From Thalassiosira profunda (lineage: Eukaryota; Bacillariophyta; Thalassiosirophyceae; Thalassiosirales; Thalassiosiraceae): a DNA stretch of 26,476 nucleotides. Shown piece by piece: positions 17,997-26,476 of this stretch; the stretch's first letter is position 1, and every line of letters begins with the position of its first letter. The notes beneath the pieces were generated by a model. It searched no databases. It saw only the letters and a list, made by a program, of their open reading frames with translations, and was not told where the DNA came from. A program made the translations under genes and the position numbers. The stretch covers positions 1-26,476 of the forward strand of contig JALLAP010000068.1 in assembly GCA_036939355.1 (NCBI GenBank), in the 5' to 3' direction.

Positions 17997-20900
17997 TTAC
18001 ACATCTCCACTCGCTCTCCGAATCAGAGCCAACAGCTTCTTGCGTTCTTCCGTGGAATACTGGTTGTTGTGGCCGCAGTGGAGGTTGAGGAAGCACCCCG
18101 TCGAAATGACTCCCGGCTCATCCTCCTGTCCATTCCGTCGTTTCAAAGACAGGGCGGTAGTTTCCTTCGACGTCAAGCGGGCGGCAACATACTCGAGCAT
18201 GCCAATAACGTAGCTCAGCTCAGATTCGACTTCGCTCAACGCATTTTTGTTGGCGCTCATCTCTTTCAACGATGCCAACAACTCAGGAATGGGCACCGGG
18301 TGCTTTGTGAGATCGTCTTCGTCCCACTCGTACCCCTTGGGTCTAAAATCAAAGTCCTCCAGAAGGAACACGCGACTATCACCTGCCATGGCTCCTTCAT
18401 CCCACCGCTTTTCGGCCTTTTCCGCGAGCACCTGGCCACCAAACACGACGGCGCAGCAGAGCCAAGCAACTGTGCAATCGAATCCCTCCTTGACAGCGTG
18501 GCCTAGCGGATGGCCGCACAGACCGTCGCAACATGCCAGCGAGCTCCACAGTTTGATCAGCGTCTTCCTCGACCTCGTGTGCAACGAGGCGCTCTCGCTA
18601 TTTCCCAGAGACGGCGGAGATTCGTCGGAAGAATACAACAGTTCGATCCCCTCCGCTTCGCCACTGGCAAGGACCGACTCTTCAAGCCTCTGCATTTGCT
18701 TCTTCGCGATCGTGGCCAGTTTTCCAATGCGTTTGACGCAGGCCGCAAAGTGGTATGCCTCTGACCACGTGAGGCGTTTGTCCGCTGGCCACGTTGGTGG
18801 GCTTTTGACTTGGAATCCGTTGCCCGCTATTCTGGAATTTGCAATGCTCACGTTGTCCACATCGGCTAGACGTATTTCCACTGGTGGGGACATCATCCAC
18901 CCCACGTTCTTGGTCTGACCCTTCGTCAGCTCGCCAGCAAATGCCAGCCCCACCTTCAGCGACGAATAATCGTGTATGATTTCGTCGGCCGCGTCTTGAC
19001 CGACAATTTTCAGGCACTTCGCAGCCAAAAAGTCGTGGGCGACATCGGTGCTCCACGACGGCGTTAGGAGGCGTATGGCATTTCCAGTCCATTGCCCCAC
19101 GAGCCTTTGAGCCACAGCTTCCAGGTTGGAAAAAGTCCTATCGCAAATGAGCAGAGTCGATGGCTTTGGCGCGGCTGTAGTTGCATTCAATGTCAATGCC
19201 CGAGCCGCTCCTGCCGCAGCCATTCCTCCGATGGATTCGCCGTGCAGGATCAGTTCATCGACGCCAATCACATCAACGATGTGCCGGGCAACGGTAGCGG
19301 CATCAGCTTTGAGAGATTCCGACGATGGCTTGAACGCCAAAAAGGTGCTAAACAGCACTCGCTTCAGCACTCCCAGCACTCCGTGGCTGTACTCTGTCGT
19401 TATTTCGTTCCAGGCGCCACCTCCGTAGCTTCGGCCATAGCCGGCATAGTTGAACAGATACACATCGTATCCATTCTCAATGTATAGCTCTGTCCAGCAC
19501 GTTGGATCTTTTTCATCATCGTCGCCATCTTTGTGGACATTTCCTCCGATGAGCCCCATTCCTGTCGCTACCTCCACCAAACCTGCATTGGGATTGCAGT
19601 AAAGCACAGCTTTTCTCTTCTGATCAACTTTGACGTCTCTCTCCGGAACCAGCGTTTTCACGTCCTCTCGCCCCTTCCGAGGCGACAAGGGCACCAGGCT
19701 TTCTGCCGAAGCACTCTTTTCATCATCTTTGGGAGAGGGGATCAGGATCACATCCAATTTGCCACCTCCGCTGTTTCTTTTGACCCAAAATTGCCTGGCG
19801 CCACGGTACCGCGTCAGAAACGTTCCTCGAATGACGTCCAGTCCAAAGATGCTCTTGTGCGGAGGAGGGTCGATCATATTTGCGAATGCCTGCAAAGCAG
19901 ACCACACCACGCCCATGGCCGAGGAGGACGCGGCAGCGGTTCCCTGCTCCTCGAGTCGATTTCGTACAGCTTCCGCTCCCATCTCTGCTTCCTCGTCTTG
20001 CTGTGCTTCGTCTTCCGTATCGTTGTCAGTCTCGGAGGAAAGCTTGATCCGAGAAATCAGCTCTCGCAACTCTCTGGTATGTTGCATCAATTTTGTTGCG
20101 TGTTGCATGGTTTCTGGAGAGGCAGTTGCATTCTTCAATTGACCCTTGTCCTCCATCACTCGTAGAATATTGGACGACGACGATTCCAATGCGGACAAGT
20201 CAATCAAAAGCGTTGTCAGGAGGGTGTACATCTCCCTGCCGTCCGATCTGGCTTGCGCCGTGAGATTGCCCATGTTGCCAATATCTCCCACGAGCGGATT
20301 GTTTGCATAATTGGACAACGCCCGCTTGTCGCCCAAGCTACCACTGATGGGACTGCGCGGCATATCAAATGGAACGCCCTCAATGTCCCCGCTCGACCGA
20401 TCTGCCGTATCCTGCCGCTCACAGCACAAATTGCGCTTGCAGGTATCCTTGCACGCCGAAATATTCTCCCCCAATCGATAAAATCCATTCCGATCGGAGG
20501 ATCCATTGGTGTCTCCCATCGGAGAGGGGTCGAAGCCCCGACCGCCCTCCTCCAACAGGCAGTGCAGCACTTCCCAGTACACCCCCAGAACCCTGTCCTT
20601 GTACACCATTAATCGTTTGTGGGTGGCGGGGACGTCGGTAATCTCCCACCCCGAATCCCCGCCCAAAATTCGGCCCGCCTTCGATGCGTTCGATTTCGAC
20701 CCCCCTGCGCAAATCGATTTGGCGAAATCCTCCACCGCCCCCGCCGCCCCCTCGAGCATCTTGCAGCTGTACTTGGCGAATTCGGTCTCGATCTCGCCGT
20801 ACACCCGCACGTTCGTTCCCGGGAAGGCCAGCAGCCGCAGGAGGCATCGTCCGCCATACACGATGCCCGTGAGGAGGAGGAGATAGACGCCCCCCTCCGT

Positions 20901-21425
20901 AATGAGCTGCGCGAGGATCCACAGTGGGATCCAGATCACTATTGTGAAGATGAGGTATGCGCCCAGGAATCCCACGGCCGCATATCGTCCGTTTTGGGAG
21001 AGGGCCTCCAGGAGGGGATATTGGGCAAGAAGGCTTGCCGCCACTCTTTGGTGCAGCAGACGGTCCACAAGTGGGGAGAGAGCGCGGTTGTTGGCCAACA
21101 TTGTCACCATTTTCTCCAAGGGAGAATCTTTTGCTTCCTCTTCGTCGTCACTCTCCCCCTCCACCTCGATAGTTTCCCCGGCCAGAGACGTAGCGTCCGT
21201 GGGGGTTTGCTCAATCTCAATATCGGCAGCCTCAGTAGCAACTAGCGAAGATTCGTCAAGATTAGCTGAGGCTGGAGATGCCATTAGAAAATTGGCCAAT
21301 AGATGGGTGGGGGACTGTGCCCGCCCTCGAGGCGTGGATAGCGAGGGACAGGATCCGTACGACCGCAGCTGAGAGGGCTCGGGCACTGCAACTGTCAGTG
21401 AATCTTCCTCGTCGCGCGCTGACAT
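17997..21425 (-). CDS. Membrane alpha/beta hydrolase, ABHD16/BEM46-like
   Basis: 1142 aa, uninterrupted. Acidic disordered N-terminus (about 1-110), then two hydrophobic helices (about 148-170 and 175-195; AYLIFTIVIWIPLWILAQL, VYLLLLTGIVYGG), a long central region with a Cys-rich patch (CKDTCKRNLCC) and Asp/Glu runs, then a hydrolase core: VLYCNPNAGLVEV (oxyanion strand, like the CxGNAG of ABHD16), YDVYLFNYAGYGRSYGG, and the nucleophile elbow LILHGESIGGMAAA with S731. LLICDRTFSNLEAVAQRLVG follows. A C-terminal LNLHCGHNN (H1119) may supply the catalytic His; the acid is not assigned. ABHD16A is a phosphatidylserine lipase, so lipid hydrolysis at a membrane is plausible. The ~350-residue insertion between nucleophile and His is unusually long. 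Divergent from the ZF-SANT gene. Confidence 0.75.
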   Translation of the reverse strand: MSARDEEDSLTVAVPEPSQLRSYGSCPSLSTPRGRAQSPTHLLANFLMASPASANLDESSLVATEAADIEIEQTPTDATSLAGETIEVEGESDDEEEAKDSPLEKMVTMLANNRALSPLVDRLLHQRVAASLLAQYPLLEALSQNGRYAAVGFLGAYLIFTIVIWIPLWILAQLITEGGVYLLLLTGIVYGGRCLLRLLAFPGTNVRVYGEIETEFAKYSCKMLEGAAGAVEDFAKSICAGGSKSNASKAGRILGGDSGWEITDVPATHKRLMVYKDRVLGVYWEVLHCLLEEGGRGFDPSPMGDTNGSSDRNGFYRLGENISACKDTCKRNLCCERQDTADRSSGDIEGVPFDMPRSPISGSLGDKRALSNYANNPLVGDIGNMGNLTAQARSDGREMYTLLTTLLIDLSALESSSSNILRVMEDKGQLKNATASPETMQHATKLMQHTRELRELISRIKLSSETDNDTEDEAQQDEEAEMGAEAVRNRLEEQGTAAASSSAMGVVWSALQAFANMIDPPPHKSIFGLDVIRGTFLTRYRGARQFWVKRNSGGGKLDVILIPSPKDDEKSASAESLVPLSPRKGREDVKTLVPERDVKVDQKRKAVLYCNPNAGLVEVATGMGLIGGNVHKDGDDDEKDPTCWTELYIENGYDVYLFNYAGYGRSYGGGAWNEITTEYSHGVLGVLKRVLFSTFLAFKPSSESLKADAATVARHIVDVIGVDELILHGESIGGMAAAGAARALTLNATTAAPKPSTLLICDRTFSNLEAVAQRLVGQWTGNAIRLLTPSWSTDVAHDFLAAKCLKIVGQDAADEIIHDYSSLKVGLAFAGELTKGQTKNVGWMMSPPVEIRLADVDNVSIANSRIAGNGFQVKSPPTWPADKRLTWSEAYHFAACVKRIGKLATIAKKQMQRLEESVLASGEAEGIELLYSSDESPPSLGNSESASLHTRSRKTLIKLWSSLACCDGLCGHPLGHAVKEGFDCTVAWLCCAVVFGGQVLAEKAEKRWDEGAMAGDSRVFLLEDFDFRPKGYEWDEDDLTKHPVPIPELLASLKEMSANKNALSEVESELSYVIGMLEYVAARLTSKETTALSLKRRNGQEDEPGVISTGCFLNLHCGHNNQYSTEERKKLLALIRRASGDV

Positions 21426-22134
21426 CAACTTCCTCCTCTAGCGCCTCTGAAAAATAATCATCGGTTAATGTGGCGGCAGGGCAAGCGGCGGGGCACGGCT
21501 CATACAGGACGCGACGGTGCAGGCTTGCGAGGACGTAGGAGGGGGTGGCCTGCGCGGCCTGGTTGTGCTGGCTATTGGTGCAAGCTCAAGCAAGCAAGCC
21601 GGTTGGTCTGTGGGGTTTTGAGTTTGCGTACTACTTACATGGTACGTACGCGGTACTGCCCTTCTTTTTCTTTTTCACACCAAAACCGGACGACGAGTCC
21701 AACAAAAAACAAATTGTCAATTCTTTGAGCTCCAAGAGGTTGGCGTTGGCGCCTTCTACAGCAAACACATTCTCAACACCGTGGCATCCTGAGCTCTGAA
21801 TAGCACCAGCCTATGGAGAGCTGGAAATCTGGGTAAATGGTTGGGCACGGAAGGGCCGTGCCATCGATGAGTGGCTGACTTTCAGGGGAGCTCGCGGGGC
21901 CTCACAGAATGGGAGGTGAAAGCGAGGGCATTTTGTGGGACAGACTTTATTTTGTACAAAAAAATTGTACCTGGGAATGAAAATAACATCAAGAGACCAA
22001 GCCTGTAAAAATTCAGACAAGAAGCTTTGCTTTCGCTTATTACGTACATACGTAGGTATAAATACAAATTTTTGCGCGCTGTCTTTAGACGCCTGACAAA
22101 AACACCAAGGGGATTTCTCCATTGCCCGGCCGCG
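21426..22134. other. Divergent intergenic region
   Basis: 709 bp between hydrolase and ZF-SANT starts. Contains a TATA-like box (22057-22064), GTGGGACAGACTTTATTTTG near 21937 resembling the GGGACAAAA element, and a TTGTAC/GTACAA inverted pair near 21953-21971. The short ORFs inside show no domain. Confidence 0.55.
22057..22064 (+). promoter_or_regulatory. TATA-like box of the ZF-SANT gene
   Basis: TATAAATA, 71 nt before the ATG at 22135, in an AT-rich stretch of otherwise GC-rich DNA. The transcription start is not known. Confidence 0.4.
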
Positions 22135-25105
22135 ATGGAGACGGGTGTCGCCCCCGGAGGAGGATGGAGCCTTCCCTCCTCTAATTCCTCGTCGGCGTCG
22201 GGCCTCGCGCCCTCGTTAGCCGCGGCTTCGGCCGCGGCGGCGAGCACTGGCAAGGCCGGCCGCAGCAAAGCCAGCAATGACGCTGGAAGCTACGCACAGG
22301 CGGGGGATGGTAATTATCTGTGCGGTTATCTGCGCGGCGATGGTTCCGCCGATCTATCAACTCGCGACGCCGTCCAAATCCCCTCCCAATCCCCCACCCA
22401 ATTTCCGGGTGGCGTGGACAGCGGGGGTGCGGCCTTTACCTCCCCCAGTAATTCGGGGGAGAGTGGGGATGGGGAGAGGAAGAGGGGGAAGAGGAAGTGG
22501 GATGCTCGTAATGGAGTGTCGCCCCCTCGGCAGTCTGTGGCGCCCACGACGACGCAGCAGTCACTCCGGCTCGGCGATGCTGCCCAAGATACGACGCTCG
22601 CGTCCAACAATGGGCCACTGTCTCCCTCAAAGAAGCAGCACAACAATGCCCGCCCGCCCACTCCAAATGGCGCGTCCAAACCGCGGGCGCGTCGTTCCAT
22701 CCGCGACCGGTCTCTGTCGGGCGCTGCATCGAGAGCCGCGCCTGGGCGCCGGAACTCGGCGGCCTCCACTTTGGTTGCAGAGCTCGGAGATGCTGCGGAA
22801 TCGCGATGCAGCAGAGGTGTTGCAGAGCGGGTCGAGGACTTATTGAGAAGCTTTGCTGAAGAGTGGACTTCTGACTCTGGTCCTGCTTCCACCCCTGCCT
22901 TGGGTGCCGGGAAATCCGCTGGAACCTTGAGCGAGCAGTTGCAGCTTGACATTGCTGAATGCCTTGACGACGTGCACTTGACCAATCCTGGCTTGCGGTC
23001 CGCCATCAAAGCGATCGTTTCGCTTGAAGGTTTTCTGGGGGAGTACGGTATCGGGGCAATTGACATCTTCACAAAGACAAAGGGGGATGCAAAAGCCAAG
23101 AAGAAGCTCACCCCTGCCCAGGTGGATGCTCTGGAGCGCAGAGTCAACGAACGCCGAGAGCGCCTCATCGAGTGGCTAAAGCAAAACCTTCCGGAGAGGT
23201 ATCACGACAAAATCAACGTGGGGCATCGACACACAAAGAATGCTCGCGGGCGTCTGTTCATTCATTACGCTCCAGAGGACACCGAGCACATCGACGGCCA
23301 TTGCATGCCCGAGGGCCAATGCTGCATCAGGGTGGGAGGGGAAACGTGGTGGAGGTACCTGCTGAGCAAATTGTTCGATGAGCACAACAAGGATNTGCAT
23401 CAGGGTGGGAGGGGAAACGTGGTGGAGGTACCTGCTGAGCAAATTGTTCGATGAGCACAACAAGGATTCCTTCTTCGAGTTTTTGCCCATGCAGGACTTG
23501 ATCTTTGTTGCTATTGGCAAGGGGACCCAGACCGAGCTGAACGACCAGTGCGACGAGATTGCATCGCACCTCGGGATCACTCGAATGCAGTTCTACGCTC
23601 TCAGCGCAATCACGCTGATTGATGCTACCAGTCTCAACCTCGCCCAAGACAAGGGGCCGTTGGCTGTGCTTGTTGCCTCTGCTCCCGCGGCCAAAGTTCT
23701 TTGCGGTGAATCTGGTCCGGAGAGCTATCTCGCGAGGAAGAAATCCGATAGTGTCGAAATGCGCCGCACCCTTCATATGGAGATGTGGCTCCGGGGAGGC
23801 AACAAGTCTTTGATTTTGTATCCTCCCGGACCCCTCCGCGAGGCAATCAACGCAAACATGATATTCATGCTTGGCAAGCTGACTCTTCGTTGGGAGGAAC
23901 TCAACGGGCTCACCCACGACATGATGGGCGACTTTGGAGGCGAGTGGAAAGAGAGCGACATCCAGATTGGATTGTTCAACCATCTTGCGAAGGTGGCACG
24001 CACCAAAGGCTTGCTTGCGATGACCGGCGAGGCTTTGGCCGATGCTTTGACGTGTGGATCTCTCGATGGTGCCCTGGGAGAGCCGACCGTTGCTCTGTTT
24101 CTGGCGCAAATCGATCTGTTTGGGGCGCCAATCTTCATGAAACTACTGCGCAAGTTCAGCGCCGGCCACGAGTTTCATGGACTTGCAACCTGCCTCGACG
24201 CCAATTTCGCTGTCCCAGCTACACTGGAGCCCCGCATCGAGCGTGTGGGGAGCGTTTTGGGAAGGTCGAGGACGTACATCGTGAAGCGCCTCGTCAATCT
24301 GAGGAAAGCACAGGACAGCAATGGAGAGCGCCTCAGCACGCTGACCGCTCTCGCCAGCAAAGTGCTCAATGGCGAGCATCAGTCCGAGATCGCGGGCGCT
24401 GTGACCGCCTTCGTCGAGAGCAGCGGACAGGACTACGACAAGGTGATGCAACAGGTGTTGAATACAGTTTGCGGCGTGTTGAAAAGGACGTTGGATCCGA
24501 GTGCATTTGATGGCATCGGAGCAAACCTCAATTTTGAGAAGCTGTCGCCGCTAGTGGCACGTCGTTTGGAGGAGCTTGCGAAGGAGTCGGGGTATCGGTA
24601 CCGGATGGATCTAGCAATCAAGGCTAACGAGGCGCAAAAGCAGGAGGCTCCTCGGAAGAAGTGGCGGTGCGACGTCTGCCACGAGGCTGTTTTTGATACT
24701 TTCGAGGAGGCAGGTGCTCACGAGATCATCTGCGCCGCCGAGAAGGACCAGCAGAATGCGGTGGAGGACGCAGTTGCAGACGACGGGAGCTCCGAGGAGA
24801 AAGCGCCCTCACCCGGGGACGAGCCGGCCAGCGAGCCGATCCTGTGGAGCATCACCGCATCAAACTACTCCTCCAAAAAAGGCGAGCTGTGGACCCCGGC
24901 AGAGAAGGCTCAATTCGCGCAGGGTGTCGTTCAATCGGGCTGGTCGAACTGGGCCAACCTGATCTGGGATGCCGTCATCCCGACGAAGACGACGGAACAG
25001 ATCAAGAGGTACGCGCACTCGTTCAAGCGAAAGTACTCGGAGGAGACGAACAGGCTGGTGGCAGCTCACGAGGCGCAAAAGCAGCGGGCTCCTCGCAATG
25101 AATAA
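22135..25105 (+). CDS. Protein of unknown core with C2HC finger and Myb/SANT domain
   Basis: About 965 aa after removing a 73-nt assembly duplication (23323-23467). Start chosen at METGVAPGGG; the frame is open further upstream but the TATA-like box lies there. Residues 1-250 are low-complexity Ser/Ala/Pro-rich with basic patches (KRGKRKW). The central region (about 260-800) is well structured by composition (FLGEYGIGAIDIFTK, ERRVNERRERLIEWLKQNLP, ETWWRYLLSKLFDEHN) but I recognise no family. C-terminus: C821-x2-C824-x13-H838-x3-C842 finger, an acidic linker, then a Myb/SANT-like domain (about 895-943; LWTPAEKAQFAQGV, GWSNWANLIW, TKTTEQIKRYAHSFKRKY, close to SHAQKYF-type 1R-Myb). Likely nuclear DNA-binding. 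A host regulator or a mobile-element-linked protein are both possible. TAA stop overlaps an AATAAA. Confidence 0.65.
23323..23467. repeat. 72-bp direct duplication around a single N (assembly join)
   Basis: 23323-23394 equals 23396-23467 with N at 23395. The two halves of the ZF-SANT reading frame join when 73 nt are removed. Confidence 0.95.
24627..25095 (+). repeat. Pair of 28-bp direct repeats bracketing the finger-SANT module
   Basis: 24627-24654 and 25068-25095 differ at 2 of 28 positions and both encode EAQKQ(E/R)APR. They are 441 nt apart, in the same frame, and enclose the C2HC finger and Myb/SANT domains exactly. Confidence 0.85.
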
Positions 25106-25113
25106 ACAATAAA
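25101..25113 (+). terminator. Overlapping AATAAA polyadenylation signals
   Basis: AATAAA at 25101-25106 overlaps the stop codon and another at 25108-25113 follows. They are candidate poly(A) signals; diatom signal use is variable, so this is modest evidence. Confidence 0.4.
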
Positions 25114-25381
25114 ACAAGAATCCACCGCGCGGCCATCCACCCACTCCCCGTGCTGGCGGCCCACAGAGGTCGAGAACAACCGCCGGCGCGGCGGGGCGGC
25201 GGCGGCCAAGCCTACGCTAGTCATCATCAACATGGTATCCCGTCGAGCTTGCTTCTTCATCTAGTTGCGCGTCGACGCAGATCAATTGAAATTGTCATTG
25301 GTTCGACCGCGGCTCCCATCAATCACCACACCCGGTTGCAATTCGTTCAGGATCTCGACCGACGAGACATCATATCCAGCG

Positions 25382-26476
25382 ATGAAGTTGACTGCGGAGC
25401 AGACGTGGGACCTGCCGTTTCCGGTCGGGTGTGAGTCGCCTCTGCTGTTATCCGATTCCCTGTGCTATGCCTTCCTCTCGCATTTTCTGCCCTGCCTGCA
25501 TTGCAATCGATTGACATTCTCCCTTTCCCTCGCGCTCGAACATTCCTACCACAGGCCCGGTTTGGTACAATCTCGTCCCGGAGGGATCGAACAACGATGC
25601 GGATCCTCCTTTAATGAAACGGGGGGTGGTCGAGTCTGTATCGTTTGACCATCGGTAAGAGTTTGTTCAGTGGAATGCCTGCCACAAAGATACCGCACTT
25701 GCAATCTCTCACTCAACCCATCGTACCCAAACCTCCGACTGATATCAGCTCGAAGGACATGGTCTATGAAGTTGTGTACAATGACAGCGAAGAGGGGACT
25801 GTTGTTGATGCAGTACCCGAGCGCAGCTTGGCGTACGCAGCACAATGCCCTGTCACTGTTGATTCGGACGGGGAGGGATCGGCCGACGGAACGGTGCTTC
25901 TGTTCGAGCCGGATCCGTCAGGCACAATCAAATACACCGTGATGGTATCGGAGGGATCCCAGGCCCGATTTGAGGACGGAGTTGATGCGAAGCGGGTCAG
26001 ATATCGAAAGGTGGCCGTCGACGCAACTGATTTCGCTAAAGCAGAAGCAGCAACCGTCCCCGCCGCTGCCGCGGCAATGCCGGCTGATCAGCCTTCGAAT
26101 GCGCCAGATGGAGAGGTGCCATCGTCAATCACATGCGATTCGGTGGGGGAAAGCCAAAGTGGCAGCGGCAACAAACGCCAACACCTTGGTGCGCCTTTGT
26201 CTACTGCTCCCGTGAAGAAAGCAGCGCCTTCGAGAAATGACGATCTCAACGCAGGCACGGGCCACCGGTCAATTGGCAGCTACAGTCATGGCAATGCAAG
26301 CCATTCAACAGGCAGTCTGAAGACTCATTTGGAGATGACAGTACCATTGTGGCTTCAGCGAGACCAGCGTTCTCAACGGGAGTTGTTTTGTGAGTCTCTC
26401 TTCATATTCAACTTCACTCTCATCGCAAGGTATGTCATTGACATGCATTTCCTCTCCCAGTCCATCTCATTGGGTC
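25382..26476 (+). CDS. Tudor-like/KH-like protein, paralogue B, 5' part
   Basis: Second copy of the family seen at 11259-12885, cut by the window end. Predicted exons 25382-25430, 25555-25654, 25749-26389 and 26461 onward; phases 1, 2, 1; acceptors CCACAG, TATCAG and TCCCAG, donors GTGAGT, GTAAGA, GTGAGT. The product starts MKLTAEQT, continues GCPVWYNLVPEG, KDMVYEVVYND, VPERSLAYAAQCPVT, GTVLLFEPD, RVRYRKV, and keeps PSSITCDSV and VPLWLQRD. The last visible exon begins HLIGS, aligning with LLIGS of paralogue A, which confirms that intron. Intron 2 lies about eight codons further along than in paralogue A, and intron 3 is absent in A. Function unknown; N-terminal Tudor-like and KH-like reading as for paralogue A. 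Confidence 0.65.

Noticed and set aside
18266..20922. Several plus and minus frames of 60-220 codons within the hydrolase gene
   Set aside because: Shadows of the 1142-aa hydrolase frame, which has helices, elbow motif and continuous coding character.
542..23467. Real tandem duplications at the four N sites
   Set aside because: Identical length, single N and frame restoration on collapse all point to assembly overlap.
1..26476. tRNA, rRNA or other structured RNA genes
   Set aside because: No T-loop/anticodon pattern or rRNA core sequence was seen on either strand by eye; a covariance search was not possible.

Overview
The window is nuclear DNA from a photosynthetic eukaryote, most likely a stramenopile alga and probably a centric diatom. 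The evidence is short GT-AG introns, a compact layout of alternating gene pairs, TTAGGG-type telomere-like tracts, a CCB4-like cytochrome b6 assembly factor, a protein with a signal peptide and an AAAF-type plastid junction, and an LRR protein of a type common in diatoms. The species is inferred, not proven.

Layout, left to right: (1) 3' part of a HAD class IIA phosphatase (+), convergent with a two-exon type II membrane glycosyltransferase (-), only 14 nt between stop codons. (2) A 1254-codon uninterrupted gene (+, 3423-7187). It reads as a piggyBac-type DDD transposase with a YqaJ/lambda-exonuclease-like PD-(D/E)XK nuclease, and possibly a SAP-like segment, between catalytic Asp 2 and Asp 3, and ends in a piggyBac-type Cys/His ribbon. 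This is the most unusual object here. (3) A 1.3 kb gap with a 13-bp minisatellite, remnants of an Arg-rich reading frame on the minus strand, and palindromic GGGACAAAA elements that also occur left of the transposase gene. (4) A nuclear FKBP (-) divergent from the CCB4-like gene (+). (5) A Tudor-like/KH-like protein gene (-, three exons), divergent from an LRR membrane protein (+). (6) A plastid-targeted coiled-coil protein (-) and an ABHD16-like membrane alpha/beta hydrolase (-). (7) A 965-aa protein of unknown core with a C2HC finger and a Myb/SANT domain (+). (8) The 5' part of a second copy of the Tudor-like/KH-like gene (+), cut by the window end, with one intron in a different place.

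Four single Ns (614, 14113, 15187, 23395) are each flanked by two identical 72-bp copies. They look like unmerged assembly overlaps: removing 73 nt at each restores an open frame in the four affected genes. The genes are unrelated housekeeping, plastid, membrane and mobile-element functions; no operon-like logic joins them apart from shared divergent promoters and overlapping 3' ends.
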